From Georgenia faecalis (lineage in GTDB: Bacteria > Actinomycetota > Actinomycetes > Actinomycetales > Actinomycetaceae): DNA of 64,000 bases. The DNA is taken from NCBI RefSeq assembly GCF_003710105.1, contig NZ_CP033325.1, positions 1,860,001 through 1,924,000 on the forward strand. The letters run 5' to 3'. Both the position numbers and the translations under genes were made by a program. Position 1 is the stretch's first letter, and each line of letters starts with the position of its first letter. Positions 8,115 through 16,880 of the stretch are shown piece after piece. The notes under the pieces were generated by a model. That model did no database searches. It was not told where the DNA came from and was given only the letters and a program-made list of their open reading frames with translations.

Positions 8115-9058
8115 CAGGCCACCCCCGCCCGGGCCAGCCGCTCGGGGTCGAGGTCGGCGACGAAGACCTTCTGAAGCATGTGCCAGTCCTCAGGGTGCTC
8201 GGTGATGTACTCGCCGACGATGTCGACCCAGGCTTGCGTCATGAGGCGGATGGCCTCGTCCTTGGAGGCGCCCGCCGGTCGGGCGATCTCGTCGCTGAAC
8301 ACGACGCGGATGCCCCACCGGCTGCCCGCCGCCTTCCGACGGGCGCCGTGCAGGCGCTCGTAGAAGATGCTCGCGGCGTACAGCGGCCGCCCGGTGGCGA
8401 CCGCGAGGGCGGCGGGGCCGGCGGCGATGCGCGCGGGGTGGCCGACGAGGTCGACCTCGACCCCGCCGCGGGACAGGTCGCGGTCCGCGAGCAGCGGGAT
8501 GACCGCCGCCTCGCTGCGGGCGCGGCGCAGGAGCTCGCGGAACGTGGATCCGTCCTTCTCGAGCGGGATGATGGTCATCCCCAGGCCCTCGCGGAAGGTG
8601 AGGAACTCGGTGAAGAGCTCCTCGGGCTGCAGCCGCTCGGCGACGGTGACGACGTGACCGAGGTAGTGCTCCGCCCACGCCCCGGCGAGGTCCCAGTTGC
8701 CGCTGTGGGTGAGGGCGACGATGACGGACCCGCCATCCGCCAGGTGGGCGCGCAGCGGCTCGGTCCCCTCGGCGCGGACCCGTTGGCCGCGCTGGGCGAT
8801 GTCGACCGCGGGCAGGCGGATCGCCTCGTCGTAGTAGCGCATGTACGAGCGCATGGCCACCCGGGACAGGCGCCGTAGCTCGCCCGCGGAGGCGGCCGGA
8901 CGCACCCGCGCGAGGTTCGCCTCGAGCTGGCGCACCCCGGTGGTCCGGCTCGCCCAGGCGACGTCGGCGGCGAGGGTGAAGGCGGCGCGCGTCACCGGGA
9001 CGGGCAGCCGGTGCGCGAGGTGGGCGATGCGGACGAGGGTGGCGCCGTCGATCCTCAT
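8114..9058 (-). CDS. Phosphatidylinositol mannoside acyltransferase (HtrB/LpxL family)
   Basis: A 314-residue acyltransferase of the lysophospholipid/lipid A type. The catalytic HX4D motif is seen in THSGNWDLAG, with the later block IPLLADRDLSRGG. In the pgsA-pimA context it corresponds to the mycobacterial enzyme (PatA, Rv2611c) that adds a fatty acid to the mannose made by PimA. The start MRIDGATLVRIAH at 9058 overlaps the pgsA stop (ATGA). The reading frame stays open upstream, but that part is inside pgsA and is not real. Confidence 0.9.
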   Translation of the reverse strand: MRIDGATLVRIAHLAHRLPVPVTRAAFTLAADVAWASRTTGVRQLEANLARVRPAASAGELRRLSRVAMRSYMRYYDEAIRLPAVDIAQRGQRVRAEGTEPLRAHLADGGSVIVALTHSGNWDLAGAWAEHYLGHVVTVAERLQPEELFTEFLTFREGLGMTIIPLEKDGSTFRELLRRARSEAAVIPLLADRDLSRGGVEVDLVGHPARIAAGPAALAVATGRPLYAASIFYERLHGARRKAAGSRWGIRVVFSDEIARPAGASKDEAIRLMTQAWVDIVGEYITEHPEDWHMLQKVFVADLDPERLARAGVA

Positions 9059-9693
9059 GCGCCCGCGCCCGTCCGCGTGCCGGCCGCGGCGCCGGGGCGG
9101 GACTGGCGGTAGACCGCCGCCATCCGCTGGCCGACGGTCCACAGGCTGGCGAGGGCGAGGAGGCCGAGCGCGACGGTGAGCACCCACGCCGGCAGGCCTA
9201 GCCCGACGGCGAGGACCGCCGCGAGGACGACGAAGAGCCGGTCGGCGCGCTCGGCGATGCCGCCGGTGGCGCTCATGCCGAGCGACTCCGCCCGGGCGCG
9301 GGCGTAGGGGACGAGCGATCCGAGCACGAGGCAGGCGAGGGCGAGCGCGACGGTGACGTCGTCGTCCGCCCGGACCGCCCAGAGGACGAGCCCGGCGAAG
9401 ATCGCCGCGTCCGAGACGCGGTCGAGGGTGGAGTCGAGGAACGCTCCCCAGGGCGTGGAGCGGCCCGTGAGCCGGGCCATCTGCCCGTCGATGCTGTCCG
9501 CGAGGACGAGGACGGCGATGACAAGCGGCGCGACGACGAAGTGGCCCGCCGGCAGCAGCCACAGGGCCACCGCGGTGACGGCGACGGTCCCGGTGACCGT
9601 GACGGCGTCGGGGCTCACCCCCGCGCGGACGAGGAGGCGCGCGACGGGACCGAAGACGGCGGTGGCGAAGCCCCGGCCGCTGGTGCTCAGCAC
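9055..9693 (-). CDS. pgsA: CDP-alcohol phosphatidyltransferase, likely phosphatidylinositol phosphate synthase
   Basis: An integral membrane protein of 212 residues with about six membrane segments. The CDP-alcohol motif D-x2-DG-x2-AR-x8-G-x3-D-x3-D is complete (DSIDGQMAR, then G, then LDSTLD). It joins CDP-diacylglycerol to inositol 1-phosphate in actinobacteria with this gene order, giving the PIP precursor for PimA. The GTG at 9693 is inside the end of the HIT gene (GTGCTGA overlap). Glycerol-phosphate as acceptor is the alternative, but the pim neighbours argue for inositol phosphate. Confidence 0.9.
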   Translation of the reverse strand: MLSTSGRGFATAVFGPVARLLVRAGVSPDAVTVTGTVAVTAVALWLLPAGHFVVAPLVIAVLVLADSIDGQMARLTGRSTPWGAFLDSTLDRVSDAAIFAGLVLWAVRADDDVTVALALACLVLGSLVPYARARAESLGMSATGGIAERADRLFVVLAAVLAVGLGLPAWVLTVALGLLALASLWTVGQRMAAVYRQSRPGAAAGTRTGAGA

Positions 9694-10256
9694 GGGGCCT
9701 CCCCCGCGCCCCACGCCGCGGCGAGCAGCTCGCGTGTGCGCCCGAGAACCTCGGGCAGCGCCTTGGTGCGGGCGATGATAGGAAGGAAGTTCGCGTCGCC
9801 GCCCCACCGGGGGACGACGTGCTGGTGGAGGTGGGCGGCGATGCCCGCCCCGGCGACGGCGCCCTGGTTCATCCCGAGGTTGAACCCGTCCGGGCCGCTC
9901 ACCGCGCGGATGACGCGCATGGCCTGGGCCGTGAGGTCCCCGACCTCGGTGCGCTCGGCGTCGGTGAGCTCGGTCCAGTCGGCCACGTGCCGGTAGGGGC
10001 ACACGAGCAGGTGCCCGGGGTTGTACGGGTAGAGGTTGAGCACGACGAACGCCGTCCGGCCACGGTGGACGACGAGGCCCGCCTCGTCCTCGCCCTGCGG
10101 GGTGCGGCAGAACGGGCACTGCTCCGCGGACGGGTCCTCGGGCTTGTTCTCGCCGCCGACGTAGACCATGCGGTGAGGGGTCCACAGGCGCTCGAACTCG
10201 TCGGGGACCCCCGGGTGCCCGGCCGCCGGCTCGGGGACGGGCGCGGCCTCGTCCAC
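9687..10256 (-). CDS. HIT-family AP4A phosphorylase/hydrolase
   Basis: A 189-residue histidine-triad protein. The HxHxHxx motif is present as HLHQHVVPRW, and an N-terminal CPFC pair probably binds zinc. In mycobacteria the protein at this place (Rv2613c) is a diadenosine tetraphosphate phosphorylase, and the same is inferred here. The GTG at 10256 comes 2 bases after the thrS stop. AP4A is a by-product of aminoacyl-tRNA synthetases, so the coupling to thrS is sensible. The open frame upstream of 10256 is antisense-type shadow within thrS. Confidence 0.9.
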   Translation of the reverse strand: MDEAAPVPEPAAGHPGVPDEFERLWTPHRMVYVGGENKPEDPSAEQCPFCRTPQGEDEAGLVVHRGRTAFVVLNLYPYNPGHLLVCPYRHVADWTELTDAERTEVGDLTAQAMRVIRAVSGPDGFNLGMNQGAVAGAGIAAHLHQHVVPRWGGDANFLPIIARTKALPEVLGRTRELLAAAWGAGEAPC

Positions 10257-10258
10257 CC

Positions 10259-12268
10259 CTACACCTGCTCCCGGGAGGCGATGGCGGCAAGGATGATCTC
10301 GATCGCCTCGCTCACGGGCACGCCGTTGCGCTGCTCGCCGTCGCGGTACCGGAAGGAGACGGCGCCGGCCTCGGCGTCCTCCCCGCCGGCGATGAGGACG
10401 AACGGCACCTTCTCCTTGGTGGCGTTGCGGATCTTCTTGTTGAACCGGTCGTCGCTGTCGTCGAGCTCGGCCCGCACGCCGCGTGCCCGGAGCTGGGCGA
10501 CGACGTCGGCGAGGTAGTCGTTGAACGGCTCGGCGACGGGCACGGCGAGCACCTGGACGGGCGCGAGCCACGCGGGGAACGCGCCGGCGTAGTGCTCGAG
10601 GAGCACGGCGAAGAACCGCTCGATCGACCCGAACAGGGCGCGGTGGATCATCACCGGCCGCTGGCGGGAACCGTCGGGGGCGGTGTACTCGAGGTCGAAG
10701 AGCTCGGGGAGGTTGAGGTCGAGCTGGACCGTGGACATCTGCCAGGTCCGCCCGATGGCGTCCTTGGCCTGCACGGAGATCTTCGGGCCGTAGAACGCGG
10801 CGCCGCCCGGGTCCGCGACCAGCTCGAGGCCGGACTCCACGGCGACCGCGCGCAGCGTCTCGGTGGCCTCCTCCCACAGCTCGTCGCTGCCGACGAACTT
10901 CTCGGGGTTCTTCGTGGAGAGCTCGAGGTAGAAGTCGTTGAGCCCGTAGTCGCGCAGGAGGTCGAGGACGAAGGTGAGCGCGGCGCCGATCTCCGACCTC
11001 ATCTGCTCGCGGGAGGCGAAGATGTGGGCGTCGTCCTGGGTGAAGCCCCGGGCGCGGGTGAGGCCGTGGATGACGCCGGACTTCTCGTACCGGTAGACCG
11101 TCCCGAACTCGAACATCCGCAGCGGGAGCTCCCGGTAGGAGCGCCCCCGCGAGCGGTAGACGAGGATGTGCATCGGGCAGTTCATCGGCTTGAGGTAGTA
11201 GTCCTGGCCGGCCCGGCGGACGTTGCCCTCCTCGTCGATCTCCTCGTCGAGGTGCATCGGGGGGTACATGCCGTCGGCGTACCAGTCGAGGTGCCCGGAG
11301 GTCTCGAACAGCCGCGCCTTGGTGATGTGCGGGGTGTTGACGAAGGAGTAGCCGGCCTCGATGTGCTTGCGCCGGGAGTACTCCTCCATCTCGTTGCGGA
11401 TGATCCCGCCCTTGGGGTGGAAGACCGCGAGGCCGGAGCCGATCTCGTCGGGGAAGGAGAACAGGTCCAGCTCGGTACCGAGGCGGCGGTGGTCGCGCCG
11501 CTCGGCCTCGGCCAGGCGCTCGAGGTGGGCGCGCAGCTCGTCCTTGGTGGGCCACGCGGTGCCGTAGATGCGCTGGAGCTGGGGGTTCTTCTCGCTGCCG
11601 CGCCAGTAGGCGGCGGCCGAGCGCATGAGCTGGAAGCCGTTGGCGATGAGGCGGGTGCTGGGCAGGTGCGGCCCGCGGCACAGGTCCTTCCACACGACCT
11701 CGCCGCCGCGGCGGACGTTGTCGTAAATCGTGAGCTCGCCCGCGCCCACCTCGACGCCGGCCCCCTCGGCGGCCGCGTCGGCGCCGCCGCCCTTGAGGCC
11801 GATGAGCTCGAGCTTGTAGGGCTCGGCGGCCAGCTCGGCGCGGGCCTCGTCGTCGGTGACGACGCGGCGGACGAACGTCTGGCCCTCCTTGACGATGCGC
11901 TGCATCGCCTTCTCCAGCGCCTTGAGGTCCTCCGGCGTGAAGGGGGTCTCGACGTCGAAGTCGTAGTAGAAGCCGTCGGTGATCGGCGGGCCGATGCCGA
12001 GCTTGGCGTCGGGGTTGACCTGCTGGACCGCCTGGGCGAGGACGTGCGCGGTGGAGTGGCGCAGGATCGCCAGCCCGTCGGGGCTGCCGATGGTCACGGA
12101 CTCCACGGTCGCGCCGGCGGGGAGCGCGCCCAGGTCGGTGGCGAGGTCCCGCAGCTCGCCGTCGACGCGCAGCGCGACGACGTCACGGCGGTCGGCGAAG
12201 AGCTCGGTGCCCGTCGTTCCGGCGTCGACTCTCTGGTCGACGCCGTCAATGACGTAGTGCTCGGGCAC
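10259..12268 (-). CDS. thrS: Threonyl-tRNA synthetase
   Basis: Class II synthetase, 669 residues. It has an N-terminal TGS domain (1-65), an editing domain with [11 protein letters not shown] (HxxxH), a catalytic core with the zinc-ligand region [11 protein letters not shown], motif 2 ([11 protein letters not shown]) and motif 3 ([11 protein letters not shown]), and a C-terminal anticodon-binding domain. The GTG at 12268 has a perfect AAGGAG site 6-7 bases upstream. No T-box leader is seen in the 80-base upstream gap. It heads the pgsA-pimA block and is 2 bases upstream of the HIT gene. Confidence 0.97.
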
Positions 12269-12349
12269 AGGGGACTCCTTCGGTGGACGACGGTTGCGAT
12301 CGTACCGACGTTCGCCGGCCCGCCGCCCCGACGACGCGGCCGGGCAGCC

Positions 12350-12778
12350 TCAGCGACGTGCGGCGTCGCGGATGGTCGAGGCGACACGCCCGGCACCGAA
12401 GCAGCGCACGGTGAGGCCGGCCCCGGTCACCGAGGTGATGTCGATGATCTTCGTCACCACCCCGAAGCGGACCTCCACCCCGGTGATGTCGCGCAGCGGC
12501 ACGTGCCGGTCGGTGGCGGGGTGCAGACGACGGTTGACGTCGTTCGGCGAGAAGAAGACGCCGTCCGTGGTGACGGTGACGTAACCGCCGACCCACAGAC
12601 CCTGGTGGCGCCGCCGGAACCGCTCAAGGGTCCGCTCGGTTGCCGCGGTGGCGATGCGCGTCTGCCACCGGGACCCGCGCAGGCCGAGAGGGGTCCGGGA
12701 GAGGACGATCTCGTCGAGGTCCGGCACCGGGGTATCGATGAGCGCGTTCGCCGCCTGCTGGAGCAGCACTGTCGACAC
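12350..12778 (-). CDS. Small PH/GRAM-like domain protein
   Basis: A 142-residue soluble protein, possibly starting at the GTG at 12778 (VSTVLLQQAANALIDTPV). The middle part (about 45-125) alternates short strands, GGYVTVTTDGVFFSPNDVNR and VPLRDITGVEVRFGVVTKII, which is the pattern of bacterial PH-like domains. No enzyme motif is visible. The open frame continues upstream into tRNA-Val, which cannot be coding. The start is uncertain, since no good ribosome site was found. The role is unknown. Confidence 0.6.
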   Translation of the reverse strand: MSTVLLQQAANALIDTPVPDLDEIVLSRTPLGLRGSRWQTRIATAATERTLERFRRRHQGLWVGGYVTVTTDGVFFSPNDVNRRLHPATDRHVPLRDITGVEVRFGVVTKIIDITSVTGAGLTVRCFGAGRVASTIRDAARR

Positions 12779-12855
12779 CGGTGGTCCCGTCGCTGGAGGT
12801 ACGGCCGCGGAGACGACGACGGCCCGGTCTGCCGAAGCAGCCGGGCCGTCCGCGG

Positions 12856-12930
12856 TGGTGGGCGATACTGGGTTCGAACCAGTGACCTCCTCGGTGTGAA
12901 CGAGGCGCTCTACCACTGAGCCAATCGCCC
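12856..12930 (-). tRNA. tRNA-Val (anticodon CAC), CCA encoded
   Basis: A cloverleaf on the minus strand: acceptor GGGCGAT/ATCGCCC, D-arm GGCTCAGTGGTAGAGC, anticodon stem CCTCG/CGAGG with loop TTCACAC giving CAC, T-loop GGTTCGAACC. Discriminator A at 12859 and an encoded CCA at 12856-12858. Confidence 0.95.
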
Positions 12931-12977
12931 GCGGTGACCGATGTTAGCGCACCGGAAGGGGTGGCTGCGAACCGCCG

Positions 12978-13817
12978 TCAGGGGTCGAGGTCGTCGGCGC
13001 GGCGCTGGGTGAACAGCTCGGCGACCGCCGTCGTCAGCGGCCCCGGGGGCAGCTCCCGGTCGTCGACGGCGGCCACCGCCACCACGCCCCGCAGGCTCGA
13101 GGTGATGGCCAGGTGCCCCGCCCGGTGGACGACGTCGAGCGGCAGGGTCTGCTCGGCGACGGCGATGCCGGCCTCCCGGGCCCACTCGAGGACGAGGTCG
13201 CGGGTGACGCCGCCGAGGCAGCCCGAGGCCAGCGGCGGGGTGAGCAGGACGCCGTCGTCCTCGACGAAGACGTTGGAGGAGGAGCCCTCGCACAGCTCAC
13301 CGCGGGTGTTGGCGAGCAGCGCCTCCGCGCCCCCGCGCTCCCGGGCGTACGCGAGGGCGAGGACGTTCTCGGCGTATGAGGTCGCCTTGATCCCGACGAG
13401 CGGCGAACGCTCGTTGCGCACCCAGGGGACGACGACGAGGCGCACCGGCGCGGACCCGGCGGGGGGCGCGGCGGCGGCGGTGACGAGGAGCGTGGGCTCC
13501 CCCGCGCCTCGGGCGGACCCCATCGGACCCGGCCCGGCGGTCCACGTGATCCGCAGCCGCCCGTCGACCGGGCCCAGCGCGGCGGCGAGGTCGGCGACGG
13601 CGTCCCGCACGCGGTCCGGGTCGGGTGCGGGCAGCCCCATGCCGGTCGCCGAGCGCACCAGGCGGTCGACGTGGCGGGTGAGCGCGAACGGCGTGCCGCC
13701 CACGAGGGCGCACGTCTCGAACACCCCGTCGCCCACGGTGATCCCCCGGTCCAGCGCGGACACGACCGGTGTGTCGGCGTCCAGGACCGCGCCGTCGTGC
13801 CAGAGCAGCGTCGTCAT
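12978..13817 (-). CDS. pabC: Aminodeoxychorismate lyase or related class IV PLP aminotransferase
   Basis: A 279-residue fold-type IV PLP enzyme. The PLP lysine is in VGIKATSYAENVLAL, and the cofactor-binding LCEGSSSNVF follows, then a C-terminal SSLRGVVAVAAVDDREL block. Its place directly after pabB argues for 4-amino-4-deoxychorismate lyase, giving p-aminobenzoate for folate. A branched-chain or D-amino acid aminotransferase is the alternative. The ATG at 13817 is preceded by about 150 bases that hold two copies of a short repeat. Confidence 0.85.
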   Translation of the reverse strand: MTTLLWHDGAVLDADTPVVSALDRGITVGDGVFETCALVGGTPFALTRHVDRLVRSATGMGLPAPDPDRVRDAVADLAAALGPVDGRLRITWTAGPGPMGSARGAGEPTLLVTAAAAPPAGSAPVRLVVVPWVRNERSPLVGIKATSYAENVLALAYARERGGAEALLANTRGELCEGSSSNVFVEDDGVLLTPPLASGCLGGVTRDLVLEWAREAGIAVAEQTLPLDVVHRAGHLAITSSLRGVVAVAAVDDRELPPGPLTTAVAELFTQRRADDLDP

Positions 13818-13910
13818 GGCGCGAGCCTGCCACGGGTGGGCGGGTGGCCGCCTGCCGCTCTCACGCCGCCTTTCGCTCCCCGACCCTGCCCGCTCCCCCC
13901 TCCCCCCTGG

Positions 13911-13981
13911 TGATCATGCAGAAACGCTGGACGCCACCCCTGCCCGCACCCTCCCCCGTCGTGATCATGCAGAAACGCTGG
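13911..13981. repeat. TGATCATGCAGAAACGCTGG direct repeat x2
   Basis: The 20-base sequence is found at 13911-13930 and 13962-13981 with no mismatch. The second copy supplies the stop codon and last codons of pabB. Both lie upstream of pabC. The TGATCA core is palindromic. The surrounding bases are CT-rich. Confidence 0.85.
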
Positions 13982-15098
13982 GCGCCGCTCCGGCGTCGGG
14001 GTCGGTACCGCTGGACGCGAGCGCGAGGAGGCGGGCGGCCTTGAGCTCGGTCTCGGCCCACTCCTCCTCGGGGTCGCTGCCCCAGGTGATGCCGGCGCCG
14101 GTGCCGAACCGGAGCGTCCCGGGCGCCGCAGCGTCGGCGGGCGGCTCCCACCAGAAGGTGCGGATGCCGACGGCGAGCTCGGCCTGGCCGCTGTCGGCGT
14201 CGATCCAGCCGACGGCGCCGCAGTACGGCCCGCGGGCGACGGGCTCGAGCTCCGCGATGAGGCGCAGGGCGCTGGACTTGGGCGCCCCGGAGACGGACCC
14301 CGGGGGGTGCGCGGCGGCGAGGAGCCCCGCCCACCGCCGGGCCGGGTCGTCCTCGGTGAGCCGGCCCCGCACGCGGGAGACGAGGTGGACCAGACCCGGG
14401 TGGGCCTCGGTGCGCAGCAGGTCGACGACCTCGACGCTGCCCGGCGCGCACACACGCTGGAGGTCGTTGCGGACGAGGTCGGTGATCATGACGTTCTCGG
14501 CCCGGTCCTTGGGGCGCAGGAGGTCGGCGGTGGGCGCGGTGCCCTTGATCGGACCCGACTCGACGTAGCCGTCGGCGACCCCGAGCGAGAGCTCCGGCGA
14601 GGCGCTGACCACCCACACCGGCGGATGACCGGAACCCGCCGGCACGTGCACCATCCCGCCGTAGGGCGCGGGGTTGCCGACCGCGAGCCGTGCGGCCAGC
14701 GCGGCAGCGTCCGGCTCGGCGTCGGCGCGGCCCAGCGGGGCCGAGAGCACGCGGCAGATGTTCGCCTGGTAGACGTCGCCCTCGCGGATCGCCTCGCGGG
14801 TGCGGCGGACCGCATCGGTGTAGCGGCGCCGGTCCATGGAGGTGCGCCAGGAACCGGGGTCAGGGCCGGACCACGGCGCGCCGGGGTGGTCGGGCGGCTC
14901 GAGGGCATCGGGCGCGCTGCGCTCGACGTCCGCGAACCGCCAGGCCCGCGCGGGTCCGTCGAAGTCGGCGACGACGGCCCACCACCCGCCGTCGCGCAGG
15001 ACCTCGGGCGTCGCCCGCAGGTCGGCGCACTGGACCGCCCCACGCGCCCGGACCCCACGGAACTGGGCGACGGCGTCGTCGGCGCGGTGGTGGGTCAC
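13965..15098 (-). CDS. pabB: Aminodeoxychorismate synthase component I
   Basis: Chorismate-utilising enzyme of 377 residues, converting chorismate with ammonia to 4-amino-4-deoxychorismate. Signatures include GDVYQANICRV, the PIKGT motif (ESGPIKGTAPTADLL), LVRNDLQRVCAPGSVEV, and GSVSGAPKSSALRLI. PIKGT is typical of PabB rather than anthranilate synthase. The N-terminal 80 residues are shorter and divergent. pabC follows on the same strand, giving a two-gene p-aminobenzoate unit. The last codons overlap a dispersed 20-base repeat, so the C-terminal tail is probably not conserved. Confidence 0.9.
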   Translation of the reverse strand: MTHHRADDAVAQFRGVRARGAVQCADLRATPEVLRDGGWWAVVADFDGPARAWRFADVERSAPDALEPPDHPGAPWSGPDPGSWRTSMDRRRYTDAVRRTREAIREGDVYQANICRVLSAPLGRADAEPDAAALAARLAVGNPAPYGGMVHVPAGSGHPPVWVVSASPELSLGVADGYVESGPIKGTAPTADLLRPKDRAENVMITDLVRNDLQRVCAPGSVEVVDLLRTEAHPGLVHLVSRVRGRLTEDDPARRWAGLLAAAHPPGSVSGAPKSSALRLIAELEPVARGPYCGAVGWIDADSGQAELAVGIRTFWWEPPADAAAPGTLRFGTGAGITWGSDPEEEWAETELKAARLLALASSGTDPDAGAAPSVSA

Positions 15099-15328
15099 GA
15101 CAGCACGCTAGTCGCGCGGGGTGACCGCGCCGGGTCCGGTCCGCGGCAGCCGCCTCCCCGCACCGGTGGCGAGGCGCCCCCCCCCCGCATCGGCGGTGAG
15201 GTCTGCGGCGACGGTGCGCCACGGCACGGTGGTGTGGCCCGCGGCGCCCTGGCGGAGCAGGCTGTGCGGCGTGAGGCACCCGGCGCCGCGCTCCGCGGCG
15301 CGACGACGCGCACCACGGGAGGACGACC

Positions 15329-16060
15329 ATGACGGCGCTGGACGACATCCCGCCCGGGCCGTACGTCGCCCTGGGCGACTCGATCTCGATCGACGACTAC
15401 GCCGGCGGACCGGGCCGCGGGGGCGCCAGCCTGCTGGCCCGGAACCGCGACGGGGACTTCCCGGCGTGGGCGGGCGCGGATCTCGGGCCGCGCCCGTGGT
15501 CCGTGCTTGCCACCGATGGCGCGACGACGGACACGCTGCTCGACCGGCAGCTCCCCGCGCTCGCCCGGTTGGCCGATCCCCCGGCCGTGGTGACGGTGAC
15601 CATCGGTGGCAACGACGTGCTCGGCAGCTACGGCAACACGGCCGCTGCGCTCCGGACGGTCCGCACGGTCGGGGAACGCCTCGACGACGCGCTGGGCCAG
15701 ATCCGCGCGTCCACGCGCGCCGGTGCGCGGCTCGTCGTCGGCACGGTCTACGACCCCAGCGACGGCACGGGCGACGCCCCCGCCGTCGGGCTCCCGCCAT
15801 GGCCCGACGTCGTCAGCGTCCTCGACGAGCTCAACACCACCCTGCGCGCCGCTGCCCGCCGGCACGGGGCCCTCATCGCCGACATCCACCAGCACTTCGG
15901 TGGCCACGGCCTCGCGGCAGGCAACCCGGCGTCCCCCGACCCCCGGCCGGACAACCGCGAGCTCTGGTACTGCCAGGTCATCGAGCCCAACGCCTGGGGC
16001 GCGCACGGCGTCCGCGCGGCGTTCTGGGAGGCGCTCGGCGGCCCCCTCCCCAGCGACTAG
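15329..16060 (+). CDS. SGNH/GDSL hydrolase
   Basis: A 243-residue esterase-type hydrolase with no signal peptide, so probably cytosolic. The catalytic serine block is ALGDSISIDDY, the oxyanion block GGNDVLGSYG, and the C-terminal His is in NAWGAHGVRAAFW. The substrate cannot be told. It has a GGAGG site 8 bases before the ATG. It is divergent from pabB; the 230-base gap between them shows no gene. It is followed by the Gly-Cys-Val tRNA cluster. Confidence 0.87.
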   Translation: MTALDDIPPGPYVALGDSISIDDYAGGPGRGGASLLARNRDGDFPAWAGADLGPRPWSVLATDGATTDTLLDRQLPALARLADPPAVVTVTIGGNDVLGSYGNTAAALRTVRTVGERLDDALGQIRASTRAGARLVVGTVYDPSDGTGDAPAVGLPPWPDVVSVLDELNTTLRAAARRHGALIADIHQHFGGHGLAAGNPASPDPRPDNRELWYCQVIEPNAWGAHGVRAAFWEALGGPLPSD

Positions 16061-16186
16061 GGGCGGCCGAACGGTGGCCCGGCCGGCAAACGGCCGCGGA
16101 CTCTACCGACGACGGCGCACCTCGGGCGGCATACGGACCGGCGCGTCGCCCGTCGGACACGTCACAGCGTCTTGGGCGGTAGCCAG

Positions 16187-16217
16187 TTGGACTCTTCGGC
16201 AAAACCTCCGCTAAAGT
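16187..16217 (+). promoter_or_regulatory. Putative promoter of the Gly-Cys-Val tRNA cluster
   Basis: TTGGAC at 16187-16192 and TAAAGT at 16212-16217, 19 bases apart, lie about 40 bases before tRNA-Gly. The -10 is close to consensus; the spacing is slightly long. Confidence 0.5.
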
Positions 16218-16258
16218 TCAGGACGCACCACCGAGAGCGCAAGCGATCGAGGTTGCAC

Positions 16259-16331
16259 GCGGATGTGGCTCAGTTGGTAGAGCATCACCTTGCCAAGGTG
16301 AGGGTCGCGGGTTCGAGTCCCGTCATCCGCT
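16259..16331 (+). tRNA. tRNA-Gly (anticodon GCC)
   Basis: Acceptor GCGGATG/CATCCGC, D-arm GGCTCAGTTGGTAGAGC, anticodon loop TTGCCAA giving GCC, T-arm CGGGTTCGAGTCCCG. Discriminator T; CCA is not encoded. Confidence 0.96.
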
Positions 16332-16367
16332 CGGAAGCACCACCACCCGGTGGGCATCCAGTCTCAG

Positions 16368-16438
16368 GGTGGCGTGGCCGAGAGGCGAGGCAGCGGCCTG
16401 CAAAGCCGTATACACGGGTTCGAATCCCGTCGCCACCT
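16368..16438 (+). tRNA. tRNA-Cys (anticodon GCA)
   Basis: Acceptor GGTGGCG/CGCCACC, anticodon loop CTGCAAA giving GCA, T-arm CGGGTTCGAATCCCG. Discriminator T, as usual for Cys; CCA is not encoded. Confidence 0.96.
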
Positions 16439-16460
16439 CGGTTACACCACAGTTGAAGAT

Positions 16461-16535
16461 GGGCGATTGGCGCAGCGGTAGCGCGCTTCCCTGACACGGA
16501 AGAGGTCACTGGTTCGATCCCAGTATCGCCCACCA
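16461..16535 (+). tRNA. tRNA-Val (anticodon GAC), CCA encoded
   Basis: Acceptor GGGCGAT/ATCGCCC, anticodon loop CTGACAC giving GAC, T-arm CTGGTTCGATCCCAG, discriminator A and encoded CCA at 16533-16535. It is the last gene of the cluster and borders an eroded island. Confidence 0.96.
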
Positions 16536-16550
16536 GCATCACCGCAGGTC

Positions 16551-16586
16551 AGAAGGGCCGTCCGGAGGGATCCGGGCGGCCCTTCT
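16551..16586 (+). terminator. Hairpin terminator after the tRNA cluster
   Basis: AGAAGGGCCGTCCG pairs with CGGGCGGCCCTTCT over 14 positions with one G-U pair and an 8-base loop, 16 bases after tRNA-Val, followed by a short T-rich stretch. From here to 16880 no gene is seen. Confidence 0.75.
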
Positions 16587-16880
16587 GCTTGTCCCCAGGG
16601 CTCGTACCCCCACGTGTACCCCCACCGCGCTGGGAGAAGAGTTTGCGGCGAGTGGCGAAGTTTGCGGCGTGCGGGACTGCCTACGTGCGATGGCGATCCG
16701 ACGCGGAGCTCAAAGAGGCGACGGAACGGGTGTCGCCGGCTCGACACACGCTCATGTTGACGACCGAGCACGTGTCTGGACTGCCGCCGTCGTGTCCGGA
16801 TCCTCAGCAGCGGACGTAAGGGACCCTCGCGGTAGCTGTCCGGACGAGGGGTCGGCGCTTCTTCACCACCCTCTCCTAGC

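Noticed and set aside
9059-9562. N-terminal extension of the PIM acyltransferase
   Set aside because: The extension lies in pgsA, is Arg/Pro-rich and has no similarity; the ATGA overlap start is clear.
12269-12349. T-box leader of thrS
   Set aside because: No T-box bulge sequence or specifier stem is visible in the 80-base gap, which ends with a normal ribosome site.
12779-12916. N-terminal extension of the PH-like gene upstream to 12916
   Set aside because: It would read through tRNA-Val(CAC), so the true start must be downstream of the tRNA.
10592-12919. A 775-codon plus-strand frame opposite thrS
   Set aside because: Antisense shadow. Its end runs through tRNA-Val and yields the VVGDTGFEP-type peptide that tRNA sequences give by chance.
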